Positions 44,622-53,731 of a stretch of 64,000 nucleotides of DNA are shown here, in pieces (positions within the stretch are counted from its first letter, which is position 1; every line of letters starts with the position of its first letter). This stretch comes from VXNF01 sp964291305 (lineage in GTDB: Bacteria; Actinomycetota; Acidimicrobiia; Acidimicrobiales; CATQHL01): assembly GCA_964291305.2 (NCBI GenBank), contig OZ219783.1:496001-560000 (forward strand), given 5' to 3'. A program made the position numbers and the translations under genes. A model generated the notes under the pieces. That model was given only the letters and a program-made list of their open reading frames with translations, was not told the DNA's origin and did no database searches.

Positions 44622-45908
44622 CTAGAAGCCGAGGCTGATTGATGGATCCAGGAACTCGTTGGTGTAGACATCATCGGCGGTGACATCTGGGTTAAAGCCC
44701 TCAGCGCCACTCTCCTCGAAGATCGGCCGCAGGATGTCGATGAGGCCCTGGATGCGGTCGCCGTCCATGTCGCCGACCATGCCGTTGTCCCCATCGGTCA
44801 CCAGGCCGAGGTCTTTCATCGCCACGGTGGCCGCGGCGTGCGTCGCCTTCGACGAGGTCCAGAAGTTGTCCAGCTCCTTCACGATGTCGTCCAGCTTGTC
44901 GTTGATCGGCTGCGGATCGTTGAAGTAGTTGACCAGATCTTCCTGCATGATCGGCACGATCAACTCCAGGCACTCGCGGTAGCGCTCGAGGTCGCCAGAC
45001 CGCACCGAGACGGCCGACTGGTACAACTCGAAGCCAGAGTCGTGGATCAGGAAGAAGTCCACAGGCTTCATCCAGCCGTCGATCTCGTTCTGGTAGCGGA
45101 AGGGCTCGTTAGTGGCGAAGCCCTGCTGCACTAGGCCGTCCTCGGCGATGAATCGGGTGGGTGAGCCATCGTAGGAGCCGTCCACCTGGTCGGCGCTGAG
45201 CATTCCTTCAGCGATCAGGTAGTCCATGTAGGCAGCACCCTGGAAGTACAGAACCGTGGCGCCCGACTCGCCGATGTCGGAAAAGTCCTCGAAGTCGTAG
45301 TCCTCGGGATCCCACATCAAGATCTGTGGCCCCACTTCGAAGCTGGCAAAGACCGCAGTAACCGGAGTCTCGCCGGAGCCGCGGATCGCCGCCGCAGTGT
45401 CGACGTAGGCCATGAAGATGTCATCGTCGGCGTAGAACTGCGCGTTCGGCGGCGAGAAGCCGATGTACGGACCGCCGGCGCGGATCTCGATGGTGAGGCC
45501 CGTGTCTCGCAACTCGCCGGAGTAAGTGCCGTTTTGTGCATCAATGACGCCGTCAGTGCCGATCATCTGGTAGGTGTGGCCGTGCTCCGGCTCGGGGAAC
45601 CAGTCCGTCTGGATGACCAGCGGGTTTGGGCACACGTCAGTGAGCGCCATCTCCGCCGGCTCTTCTGGCTCGGGCTCTGGTTCAGCCGGTGCGGGTGCCG
45701 GTTCAGCCGGCGCGGGTTCTGGTTCGGCTGGCGGGGGTGCCGGCGCGGGTTCTGGTTCAGCTGGCGGTGGTGCCGGTTCAGCTGGCGCTGGCTCGGCTGG
45801 CGGGGGTGGCGGTTCGGCCGGTGCCGTGGAATCCGAGTCGTCGGATCCGCAGGCGGCCGCCAAAATTGCCAACGCCGCGATTAGCGCAATAAGGACACGT
45901 TTGCTCAT
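44622..45908 (-). CDS. NMT1/SsuA-type solute-binding lipoprotein with Pro/Glu/Ala spacer
   Basis: 428 residues from the ATG at 45906-45908, preceded by GGAGGAGAAATCCCG, a strong ribosome-binding site that rules out the longer frame. Lipobox Cys20 (LAAAC). Residues about 28-90 are a run of PAEPAPA/PPPAEPEP units. The binding domain starts near VCPNPLVIQTDWFPEPEHG, the typical opening of NMT1/THI5-like proteins. It is flanked by two permease genes. Known ligands in the family are pyrimidines, sulfonates, nitrate, aromatic acids and amines. Adjacency to the demethylation module is suggestive of an amine ligand only. Confidence 0.9.
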   Translation of the reverse strand: MSKRVLIALIAALAILAAACGSDDSDSTAPAEPPPPPAEPAPAEPAPPPAEPEPAPAPPPAEPEPAPAEPAPAPAEPEPEPEEPAEMALTDVCPNPLVIQTDWFPEPEHGHTYQMIGTDGVIDAQNGTYSGELRDTGLTIEIRAGGPYIGFSPPNAQFYADDDIFMAYVDTAAAIRGSGETPVTAVFASFEVGPQILMWDPEDYDFEDFSDIGESGATVLYFQGAAYMDYLIAEGMLSADQVDGSYDGSPTRFIAEDGLVQQGFATNEPFRYQNEIDGWMKPVDFFLIHDSGFELYQSAVSVRSGDLERYRECLELIVPIMQEDLVNYFNDPQPINDKLDDIVKELDNFWTSSKATHAAATVAMKDLGLVTDGDNGMVGDMDGDRIQGLIDILRPIFEESGAEGFNPDVTADDVYTNEFLDPSISLGF

Positions 45909-46036
45909 CGGGATTTCTCCTCCAAGTTTGCCTTGTTTATGGATCGACCTTTCCGGTGCGATTGGCCGACGGTCAAGATTAGTCAATTAGCGCCAGCTTG
46001 GGGTTCGGGTGCCGGTGCAATGGTCTTGCACCCCGC

Positions 46037-46852
46037 TCAGTTGGCGTACCAGTGGCTAGTTAGGCGCCGGCCGGCCCAGCCGAAGAACCAGAAGAGAACC
46101 ACGCCGAGCAGCGAGCTGAACACGATACCAGTCACCAGCTTCGACCCCGAGAGTTCGTTTTGGAACAAGAAGAGCAACTGCCCCAATCCCTCTGAGCCGT
46201 AGCTGCCGCCTTTGAAGAAGAACTCGCCGACGATGGCTCCGACCACGGCCAGGCCAGCTGAGATGCGAAAGCCGGTGAAGATGGCCGGCAGGGCAGCAGG
46301 CAACTGCAACTTCCGCAGCCGAGTGAGGCGACTGGCGTGGTGCAGCGTCAAGAGGTCGTGCATGTTCGGCTCGATCGAACGAAGGCCGAAAAGCGTGTTG
46401 GTGATAATCGGGAAGATCGAGATGATCACCGTCACGACTACCTGACTCTGAAAGTCCCAACCCCACCACATCCCGATGAGCGGGCTGATAGCCACGATCG
46501 GCACGGCCTGCACCGCCACCGCATAGGGGAAGACACTCCGTTCTATCCAGCGTGCCTGACTCATGATCACGGCGATTGCCATGCCCCCAACAATGGCTAT
46601 TGCCAGCCCCACCAGAGTGACCTGGGTGGTACGCCAGAGCCCCAGCAGCACCTGCTCCAGGTTGCCCCAGGTGAGAAAACCCACATCTACCACTTGGTGG
46701 GGCGGCGGCAGGAAGAACCGTTGGTCCCGGTCCAGGACGAAGTAGGTAAACAAGTACCAGAGGCCGATCACGCCCGCGGCTACCACCGCCGGGGGTGCCA
46801 GCTGTCGTGCCTGTTCGGCTGGAGTGGTTTGCTTAGTCGTGGTTGCGTCCAT
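46037..46852 (-). CDS. ABC transporter permease, NitT/TauT (SsuC) type, second copy
   Basis: 271 residues, ATG preceded by GGGACG. Related to the permease at 43700: VGAIVGEFFF, and the EAA-like loop LHHASRLTRLRKLQLPAALPAIFTGFRISAGLAVVGA. First gene of the minus-strand importer operon (permease, binding protein, permease), so the two permeases could form a heterodimer. It diverges from the dimethylglycine-dehydrogenase-like genes with about 165 bases between the starts. Confidence 0.9.
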   Translation of the reverse strand: MDATTTKQTTPAEQARQLAPPAVVAAGVIGLWYLFTYFVLDRDQRFFLPPPHQVVDVGFLTWGNLEQVLLGLWRTTQVTLVGLAIAIVGGMAIAVIMSQARWIERSVFPYAVAVQAVPIVAISPLIGMWWGWDFQSQVVVTVIISIFPIITNTLFGLRSIEPNMHDLLTLHHASRLTRLRKLQLPAALPAIFTGFRISAGLAVVGAIVGEFFFKGGSYGSEGLGQLLFLFQNELSGSKLVTGIVFSSLLGVVLFWFFGWAGRRLTSHWYAN

Positions 46853-46922
46853 CGTCCCGCACCGGTGCTATGCCAACTCCCCCAGCCTAGGCTCGCTAGT
46901 CATTGCTGTTGCTGCTAGGGGC

Positions 46923-46951
46923 TTGACAACACTGAAGTACCTGGCTACAGG
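46923..46951 (+). promoter_or_regulatory. candidate sigma-70-type promoter for the flavoprotein genes
   Basis: TTGACA (46923-46928), a 17-base spacer and TACAGG (46946-46951) sit upstream of the first dimethylglycine-dehydrogenase-like gene. The -35 is perfect; the -10 is weak (TACAGG against TATAAT). It supports use of the later ATG at 47017, since an earlier GTG at 46954 would lie at or before the transcription start. Confidence 0.4.
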
Positions 46952-47016
46952 ATGTGTCGCCGGTCAGTGAAGAGGCGACATTCCAGCGGGTTCCAGACCT
47001 GTCAGAATGTCCAGAG

Positions 47017-49455
47017 ATGAGCACAGGGAACGGATTACCCGAACGAGCGCAGGTGGTCATAGTGGGCGGCGGCGTGATCGGCTGCAGCACCGCCTACCAC
47101 CTCACGAGACGCGGCATCAGCGACGTGCTGGTCCTGGAACAGGGCAGCCTCACGTGCGGCACCACCTGGCACGCCGCCGGGCTGGTGACCCAGTTACGTT
47201 CCAGCTATAGCCTTACGCAGCTTGCCGCCTACTCAGCCCGCCTGTTTGAGCAGCTGGAGTCAGAGACCGGCCAGTCTCCCGGCTACCGCACCGAGGGGTC
47301 GATCACCGTCGCCGATAACGCCGAGCGCTGGGAGGAGGTGCTCCGCGGCGCTTCTATGGGTACCATGGTGGGCGTCGAGACTCGAGTTCTAGACATGGGC
47401 GAGTTGTCTGAGTATTGGCCGCTTGTCCGCACCGACGATTTGGTGGGTGCGCTGTTAGTAGCTCGCGACGGCCAACTCTCGCCGGTGGATACCACTATGG
47501 CGTTGGCGCGAGGGGCGCGTGACCGTGGTGCCACTATCCGCGAAGGCGTGACAGTCACCGGCTTGGATGCCCGCCACGGTCGCATCGTCGGCGTGCAGAC
47601 CGATCAGGGCAACATCCAGACCGAGTCGGTAGTGCTGGCCACTGGCATGTGGACCCGCCAGCTGGCAGCCACAATTGGCGTGAACGTGCCGCTGCAGGCC
47701 TGCGAGCACTTCTACATCGTCACCGAGCCCCTAGCGGGCGTGGACTCCACCACACCCGTGCTGCGAGACCCCGGCAACTACACCTACTTCAAGGAAGAAA
47801 CCGGCAAGATCATGGCCGGCTTCTTCGAACCCCGAGGGAAGATCTGGCAACTCGAAGGCATACCGCCCAACAGCAGCTTTGTGCAACTGCCCGAAGACTG
47901 GGATCACGTCGGCCCCATATTCGAACGCTCGATACACCGGGTGCCGGCGCTAGGCGACTGTGGAATACAACTCTTCTTCAACGGCCCGGAGGCCTTTACC
48001 CCCGACGGCGTGTTCTATCTGGGTGAGGCCCCCGAAGTGGATGGCTGTTTCGTAGCGGCCGGGTTCAACTCCATCGGCGTGCAGACCTCCGGCGGTGTTG
48101 GCTGGGTGCTAGCAGACTGGGTTGCCGACCGTAACCCTCCACTCGACCTGACCTCGGTGGATATCAGCCGGGCAATGCCCTTCCAGGCCAACCCGGAATA
48201 CCTGCGCGACCGCATCGGCGAGAGCCTTGGCCTGCTCTACGCCATGCATTGGCCGCACCGACAGTACGAGAGTGCCCGCAACCGGCGGCTCTCGCCGCTG
48301 CATGACCGTATTGCTGCCGCCGGCGCGGTGTTCGGGGAGACCGCAGGCTGGGAGCGCCCTAACTGGTACGCCTTTGACGGCCAGGAGAAAAAGTACGCCT
48401 ACAGCTATGGCAAGCAGAACTGGTGGGCTAACGCCGGCGCCGAGTGCCGTGCGGTGCGCCAACGGGTGGGACTATTCGATCAGACCTCGTTTGTGAAGTT
48501 CAGCGTCACCGGACCAGACGCCGTAGTAGCACTGAATCGACTCAGCGCGGCCGAAGTAGATGTCGAGCCGGGTTGGGCCGTCTATACGCAGTGGTGCAAT
48601 GACCGAGGTGGCATAGAGGCCGACTTGACCGTCACGAGACTTGGCGAACAGCGTTTCTTAGTGGTAACCGCCGCGGCCAGCCAGACGCGTGACTGGGCGC
48701 GACTGCGTCGGGGGTGTCGCGGCTTCGACGCAGACCTAGAAGACATCACCGAGCAGCAGGCCATGCTGGGGCTTATGGGACCGCGCTCCCGGGAAGTGCT
48801 GGCACCGCTGACTACTGCTTCGCTGGCAGATGAGGACTTCCCCTTCGCCGCGGCGTGCACGATCCAGGTGGCCGGCTGCGAGGTGCTGGCGATCCGGATG
48901 AGCTACGTGGGCGAGCTGGGCTGGGAGCTGTACGTAGCCAACCGTGACGCTGGGGCCGTCTTTGACGCTCTGTTGGCGGCTGGCGAGCCGCACGGCTTGG
49001 CCCTTGCGGGCTACCACGCTATGAACACTCTTCGCCTGGAGTCGGGCTACCGGCATTGGGGCCACGACATTTCACCAGCTGACACTCCGCTGGAGGCCGG
49101 CTTGGGGTTCGCTGTGGGTTGGGACAAGCAGTTGGACTTTTGCGGCCGGGCAGCTCTAGAAGCCCAGCGGCCACAGCCCCGCAGCAAGCGGCTGGTGCAG
49201 TTCCGCCTGGATGATCCCGAACTGCTCGTCTACCACGATGAGCCGATCCTGGCAGACCAAGAGGTCGTCGGCATCACCACCTCAGCAGCCTGGAGCTACC
49301 TCGAGGATCGCTGCCTGGCCATGGGCTACGTGCACCATCCTGAGGGGGTTACGGCGGACTGGCTGGCGGAGGGTTCCTTTGCAATCGATGTGGGCGGACG
49401 GCGGGTTCCGGCCACGGCTTCGCTGCGCAGCTTCTATCGCCCGCGCAGGAGGTAA
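47017..49455 (+). CDS. dimethylglycine/sarcosine dehydrogenase-like flavoprotein (DAO + GcvT domains), first copy
   Basis: 812 residues from the ATG at 47017. The N-terminal DAO-type FAD domain has VVIVGGGVIGCSTAYHL and GTTWHAAGL, where the His is the usual covalent FAD attachment site of dimethylglycine and sarcosine dehydrogenases. The C-terminal half (after about residue 430) is a GcvT-like H4folate-binding domain with FVKFSVTGPDAV, LGLMGPRSREVL, SYVGELGWELY and GYHAMNTLRLESGYRHWGHD. Such enzymes oxidise an N-methyl amine and pass the one-carbon unit to H4folate as 5,10-methylene-H4folate. It leads the plus-strand demethylation module, four bases ahead of a paralogue. Confidence 0.9.
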   Translation: MSTGNGLPERAQVVIVGGGVIGCSTAYHLTRRGISDVLVLEQGSLTCGTTWHAAGLVTQLRSSYSLTQLAAYSARLFEQLESETGQSPGYRTEGSITVADNAERWEEVLRGASMGTMVGVETRVLDMGELSEYWPLVRTDDLVGALLVARDGQLSPVDTTMALARGARDRGATIREGVTVTGLDARHGRIVGVQTDQGNIQTESVVLATGMWTRQLAATIGVNVPLQACEHFYIVTEPLAGVDSTTPVLRDPGNYTYFKEETGKIMAGFFEPRGKIWQLEGIPPNSSFVQLPEDWDHVGPIFERSIHRVPALGDCGIQLFFNGPEAFTPDGVFYLGEAPEVDGCFVAAGFNSIGVQTSGGVGWVLADWVADRNPPLDLTSVDISRAMPFQANPEYLRDRIGESLGLLYAMHWPHRQYESARNRRLSPLHDRIAAAGAVFGETAGWERPNWYAFDGQEKKYAYSYGKQNWWANAGAECRAVRQRVGLFDQTSFVKFSVTGPDAVVALNRLSAAEVDVEPGWAVYTQWCNDRGGIEADLTVTRLGEQRFLVVTAAASQTRDWARLRRGCRGFDADLEDITEQQAMLGLMGPRSREVLAPLTTASLADEDFPFAAACTIQVAGCEVLAIRMSYVGELGWELYVANRDAGAVFDALLAAGEPHGLALAGYHAMNTLRLESGYRHWGHDISPADTPLEAGLGFAVGWDKQLDFCGRAALEAQRPQPRSKRLVQFRLDDPELLVYHDEPILADQEVVGITTSAAWSYLEDRCLAMGYVHHPEGVTADWLAEGSFAIDVGGRRVPATASLRSFYRPRRR

Positions 49456-49459
49456 GTAG

Positions 49460-51895
49460 ATGGCTACCGAGACTCGGGTTGTGATTGTCGGCGGCGGTGC
49501 CATGGGTGCCTCACTGCTTTACTTCTTGGCCCACGAAGGTTGGACCGATGTTATCCTGGTGGAAAAAGGCGAGCTGAACTCTGGCTCAACCTGGCATGCG
49601 GCGGGCATGATCCCCAACTTCACCAGCGACCTAAACCTGGCCAAGGTGCACGAGGTAGGGGTTTCGCTGTACCGCAGCATCGAAGCCGAGACCGGCCTCT
49701 CCACCGGCTGGCACCAGCCCGGCACCGTTCGCCTCGCCCGCAAGGGACGACCGGAAGAGGCGGACTGGCATCGCTACACCCAGGGCCTGTTGCACCAAGC
49801 CGGCGTGGAGTGCCACATCATCAGCCCTACCGAAATCGCCGAGATGCACCCGCTGCTGAACTTAGATGACGTGGTCTCGGGCGTTTATACCCCCGACGAC
49901 GGCTGGGCCGACCCGTCGAGTTGCACTAATGCCATGGCCCGCGGCGCCCGCCAGCTGGGTGCCGAAGTCCGCCGCAACACCCTCGTTAGGGATATGAACC
50001 AGCTGCCCGACGGCCGTTGGGAAGTGATCTGCGACAATGACCGGATTATCTGCGAGCACGTTGTGAACGCCGCCGGCCATTACGCCCCGCAAGTGGGTGC
50101 CATGGTGGGCCTTGACGTGCCGATCGTGTCGGTCATCCACCAGTATCTAGTCACCGAGCGCGTACAGCAGCTAGTGGATCTGGGCTATGAGCCACCCACG
50201 ATCCGCGACCCTCGAGCTTCCATGTACGTGCGCAGCGAGTTGGACGGCTTCCTCGTAGGCCCTTACGAGATGTCGGATGCTCAGCCCTATGGCGTCGACG
50301 GGGTGGATTGGGACCTGCACTTCTACCTAACTCCGCCAGACCTGGACCGCCTTGAGGAGTGCCTGGACTGGGCAGCGGTGCGTGTCCCCGCGTTTGCCGA
50401 TGCTGGGATACGCAAAGTGGTCTCGGGCCCTATTACCCACACCCCTGACTCGGGATTCCTGATGGGGCCGGCACCGGGCCTGCGGAACTATTGGCACTGC
50501 TGCGGCGCCGCCATCGGGGTGACTCAAGGTCCGGGGGCCGGCAAGTATTTGGCGCAGTGGATGGTGCACGGCCAGACCGAGATCAACGTTCGAGGCATGG
50601 ATCCCCGGCGCTACGGCGATTACGCCGGAGCGCGCAGCTATTACAGCGTCGAGAAGTCACTCGACGAGTACCACGAGATGTACCAACCGCGCCCACCCGG
50701 CGAGTACCGGCCCGCTGGCCGGCCGCAGAAGGTAACACCCATCTACCAGCAGCTCGATGCCCTGGGAGCGCAGTGGCAGGAGGTCTACGGCTGGGAGCGC
50801 CCCCAGTACTTCTCCCCAGACGCCAGTCCCGAAGTGCACTCTTATCGCCGGTCGAACGCGTTCGAGCCGGTTGGCGCCGAGGTGCGGGGTGTGCGGGAAC
50901 GGGTCGGCATTTCCGATTTGACGGCCTTCGCCAAGTTCGAGCTGACCGGTGCCGATGCCGGTGCTCTACTGGATCGACTTTCGGCCAACCGGCTGCCGGG
51001 GCTGGGCGGCATCCGGCTGGTGCACATGTTGACCGAACTCGGTGGCATCGAGTGTGAGATGACCGTCACCCGTCTAGGTGCCGACCGCTTCTACCTCTCC
51101 TCGGCCATTGTGGGCCAGAGCCACGACCGGGACTGGCTACAGCAGCACATCCAGGTCGGTGAGGACGTGACGGTTACCGATGTCACCGATGAGACCGGCC
51201 TGTTGGGCCTCTCCGGTCCGCGTGCCCGGGATGTGCTGTCGCCGCTGACCAGCGCCGACCTCGGCAACGACTCGTTTCGCTGGCTTACAGCTCGGGAAAT
51301 AGAGGTAGCGGGTGTGGCCGTCAAGGCGTTGCGGGTGTCTTACGTAGGAGAGTTGGGCTGGGAGTTGCACTGCCCGATTAGCCAAATGGCCGATCTCTAC
51401 GAGGCGTTGCTAGCGGCGGGCGAGCCCTACGGCATGGTCCACTACGGCAGCTACGCCATGAACGTCATGCGTATTGAGAAGGCCTACAAGGCCTGGGGTG
51501 CAGAACTCACCACTGAGATCACCCCCATCGAGGCCCGCATTGAACGTTTCGTGGACTTCTCCAAGGACTTTGTTGGCAAGCAGGCCACGCTGGCCCGCCG
51601 TGACGGCCCCGAGCCGCTGCGCTGGGCTCTGGTCTACTGCTCGTTGAGCGAGGGCGACAACGACGCCTGGGGTAACGAGCCAGCCTACGCTCCCGGCGGC
51701 GAGGAGATCATGGGGGTCTCCACCAGCGGGACCTACGGGCATTCGGTGGGCACCAGCCTGGCCTTTGTCTACGTGGCCCCAGAGTTCGAAGCTCCCGGAT
51801 CTACCTTCGAGTTGGAGATGTTGGGCGAGCGTCGCACTGCCACCGTGCTGGCGGCCGCGGCATATGACCCAGAAAACCGAGCGCCACGGGCGTAG
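49460..51895 (+). CDS. dimethylglycine/sarcosine dehydrogenase-like flavoprotein (DAO + GcvT domains), second copy
   Basis: 811 residues, paralogous to the preceding gene. FAD motif VVIVGGGAMGASLLYFL, the covalent-flavin-type GSTWHAAGM, and the GcvT half with FAKFELTGADAGALLDRLS, LLGLSGPRARDVL and SYVGELGWELHCP. The ATG follows the upstream stop by four bases (AGGAGGTAAGTAG ribosome-binding site). Two consecutive enzymes fit two successive oxidative N-demethylations, for example dimethylglycine to sarcosine to glycine. Which copy acts first cannot be read. The MttB-family gene starts 70 bases later. Confidence 0.9.
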   Translation: MATETRVVIVGGGAMGASLLYFLAHEGWTDVILVEKGELNSGSTWHAAGMIPNFTSDLNLAKVHEVGVSLYRSIEAETGLSTGWHQPGTVRLARKGRPEEADWHRYTQGLLHQAGVECHIISPTEIAEMHPLLNLDDVVSGVYTPDDGWADPSSCTNAMARGARQLGAEVRRNTLVRDMNQLPDGRWEVICDNDRIICEHVVNAAGHYAPQVGAMVGLDVPIVSVIHQYLVTERVQQLVDLGYEPPTIRDPRASMYVRSELDGFLVGPYEMSDAQPYGVDGVDWDLHFYLTPPDLDRLEECLDWAAVRVPAFADAGIRKVVSGPITHTPDSGFLMGPAPGLRNYWHCCGAAIGVTQGPGAGKYLAQWMVHGQTEINVRGMDPRRYGDYAGARSYYSVEKSLDEYHEMYQPRPPGEYRPAGRPQKVTPIYQQLDALGAQWQEVYGWERPQYFSPDASPEVHSYRRSNAFEPVGAEVRGVRERVGISDLTAFAKFELTGADAGALLDRLSANRLPGLGGIRLVHMLTELGGIECEMTVTRLGADRFYLSSAIVGQSHDRDWLQQHIQVGEDVTVTDVTDETGLLGLSGPRARDVLSPLTSADLGNDSFRWLTAREIEVAGVAVKALRVSYVGELGWELHCPISQMADLYEALLAAGEPYGMVHYGSYAMNVMRIEKAYKAWGAELTTEITPIEARIERFVDFSKDFVGKQATLARRDGPEPLRWALVYCSLSEGDNDAWGNEPAYAPGGEEIMGVSTSGTYGHSVGTSLAFVYVAPEFEAPGSTFELEMLGERRTATVLAAAAYDPENRAPRA

Positions 51896-51965
51896 ACCAG
51901 CCGACGCCGCGGCGGAGGCCGGCGCGCGAGTGACGCGACAAGTGAGACAAACGAAAGGAGGCCGA

Positions 51966-53525
51966 ATGTCCACTGAGCCCAGGTCAGGATCGCGACGCCG
52001 CAGCGGCGGCCGGGCTGGCCGCATCGCCGAGCGCCAGGCCCCCCCCGACTCAGCGGTCGAGCGACCGGTGCGTCCGGGGATGCCGGGGGGCAGCTACGCA
52101 CCGCTGAGTGAAAGCGACATGCAACAGATCTACGACACCGCGCTGATGTTGCTCGAGGACACCGGCATGGGCACACCCATCCCGGAGTTCGTCGAAGTGG
52201 TAAGTGAAGCCGGCGGCTGGCTGGACGCCGACGGCCGCCTGCATTACCCGCGGCAACTCATAGAACGGGGGATTGAACTCTCGGCTAAGGAGTTCATCTG
52301 GCACGGATTCGACGACGATAAGTCGATCCACGTGGGTCTCAACCGGGTGCACTTCGGTACTGCGGGAGCGGCAGTCCTGATCCACGACTACGCCACCAAC
52401 CAGTTCCGGCCCTCGACTATTGCCGATGTGTACGACATCGCCCGGTTGGTTGACTCACTTGAGCACATCCACTTCTTCGGCCGCACAAGCGTGGCCCGAG
52501 ACATGGAGACCTCACACGACCTGGACATTTCCACGGGTTACGCCGTCATGACTGGTACATCCAAGCCGGCAGCCACGGCTTGGTTTAATCCTCGGCATGT
52601 TGAGGAGTCGGTCGAGATGTTTGACATGGCTCTTGGAGGTCCCGGCGAGTTTGCCAAGCGCCCCTTCATGATGGCCAACAACACCTTCGTGGTACCCCCG
52701 ATGCGCTTCGCCGAGGAGGCCAACGCTTGCATGGTGGCGCAGATCAAAACGGGCGTTCCAGTGCTGCTGCTTTCGGCAGGCCAGGCGGGAGCCACGTCGC
52801 CGGCCGCCCTGGCGGGGTCGCTGGTACAGGGGCTAGCCGAGTGCTTGGCTGGGCTGTGCAACGCCAACCTGCTAAGGCCCGGGCACCCATGCGCGGTGGG
52901 CCTTTGGCCTTTCGTCTCGGATCTGCGAACCGGTGCCATGAGCGGAGGATCCGGCGAGGAGGCAGTGCTGAACGCTGCGGCCGCCCAGTTGCTCAACTGG
53001 ATTGGGGTCGTATCGAGCGTGCCGGCGGGCATGACCGACTCGAAGCTGCCAGATGCCCAGTCCGGTTACGAAAAGGGCCTCACCGTTGGGTTGGCCGCTA
53101 ACGCTGGGGCCAACCTGATTATGGAGTCCGCTGGAATGCTGGCCAGCTTGCTGGCCTGCTCGCCAGAGCAGCTGGTCATCGACGACGACATGCTGGGCTC
53201 TATCAACCGGACGGTGCGCGGCATCGAAGTCGACGAGGGGACGCTGTCGGCGGATGTGATTGCCGAGGTGATCGCCGGGCCGGGGCACTTCCTGGGCTCG
53301 GCGCAGACTCTCTCGTTGATGCAGAGCGAGTACATCTATCCGACAATCGGAGATCGAGACTCGCCGGAGGACTGGGCTGATGCCGGCGGGCTCAGCGCTC
53401 TGGAAGTAGCCCACCGCCACGCCCAGCAGGTGCTGGCCGGGCACTATCCCGACCACATCGGCGCCGAACTGGACGCCCGAATCCGCCAGGCCTTCCCCGT
53501 TCAGTTGCCCTCCCGATTCGTCTGA
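51966..53525 (+). CDS. MttB-family corrinoid methyltransferase (non-pyrrolysine), first copy
   Basis: 519 residues from the ATG at 51966, preceded by AAAGGAGGCCGA. Superfamily of trimethylamine methyltransferase MttB, a TIM barrel that moves a methyl from a quaternary or tertiary amine to Co(I) of a corrinoid protein. Seen: MQQIYDTALMLLEDTGMGTP, RVHFGTAGAAVLIHDYATNQFRPS, WFNPRHVEESVEMFDMALGG and PDAQSGYEKGLT. There is no in-frame TAG, so it lacks pyrrolysine and belongs with the MtgB-like group, whose members demethylate glycine betaine, proline betaine or carnitine. N-terminal residues (SGSRRRSGGRAGR) are strongly basic. Confidence 0.93.
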   Translation: MSTEPRSGSRRRSGGRAGRIAERQAPPDSAVERPVRPGMPGGSYAPLSESDMQQIYDTALMLLEDTGMGTPIPEFVEVVSEAGGWLDADGRLHYPRQLIERGIELSAKEFIWHGFDDDKSIHVGLNRVHFGTAGAAVLIHDYATNQFRPSTIADVYDIARLVDSLEHIHFFGRTSVARDMETSHDLDISTGYAVMTGTSKPAATAWFNPRHVEESVEMFDMALGGPGEFAKRPFMMANNTFVVPPMRFAEEANACMVAQIKTGVPVLLLSAGQAGATSPAALAGSLVQGLAECLAGLCNANLLRPGHPCAVGLWPFVSDLRTGAMSGGSGEEAVLNAAAAQLLNWIGVVSSVPAGMTDSKLPDAQSGYEKGLTVGLAANAGANLIMESAGMLASLLACSPEQLVIDDDMLGSINRTVRGIEVDEGTLSADVIAEVIAGPGHFLGSAQTLSLMQSEYIYPTIGDRDSPEDWADAGGLSALEVAHRHAQQVLAGHYPDHIGAELDARIRQAFPVQLPSRFV

Positions 53526-53620
53526 GGTTGAATTCTTCGGGTTCTAAGCAGCGGGACGAGCTGCAGCTACGGGTGGCTATGCGGTCGCGGTGGACTCGCC
53601 CTCAAGTATGTGTTAGCTTG

Positions 53621-53653
53621 TTCCGTATTATGGTTCCGGTCCACGATACGGAA
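53621..53653. promoter_or_regulatory. operator-like inverted repeat upstream of the corrinoid protein gene (site 1)
   Basis: TTCCGTAT (53621-53628) and ATACGGAA (53646-53653) form perfect 8-bp arms, with inner TGG (53631-53633) and CCA (53641-53643) also paired, around TTCCGGT. The form recalls known IclR-type operators built on TTCCGnAnnnnGGAA. A 33-bp site at 61744-61776 matches it at 25 of 33 positions by eye. TATTAT at 53626-53631 inside it could be a -10 box, so binding would block the promoter. Confidence 0.7.
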
Positions 53654-53662
53654 TCCACGATG

Positions 53663-53690
53663 CGGATCAGGGACACCGGATCAGGGACAC
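53663..53690. repeat. 14-bp perfect tandem repeat downstream of operator site 1
   Basis: CGGATCAGGGACAC occurs twice in direct succession, between the operator-like palindrome and the corrinoid-protein start. Just before it, CCACGATGCGGAT repeats the right half of the palindrome (CCACGATACGGAA). It may be a duplication inside the 5' untranslated region or an extra binding element. Confidence 0.8.
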
Positions 53691-53731
53691 GGAAATAGGT
53701 AGCAGAGCAACTGAACCACTAGGACAAGCCC

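Noticed and set aside
46853..47016. Third copy of the IclR-type operator in the divergent region before the flavoprotein genes
   Set aside because: No TTCCGnAT...ATAYGG arms are present; only a TTGACA-type promoter candidate was seen.
53526..53731. Cobalamin riboswitch before the corrinoid protein gene
   Set aside because: No B12-box-like element or multi-stem core was found; the region is instead occupied by the operator-like palindrome and tandem repeat.
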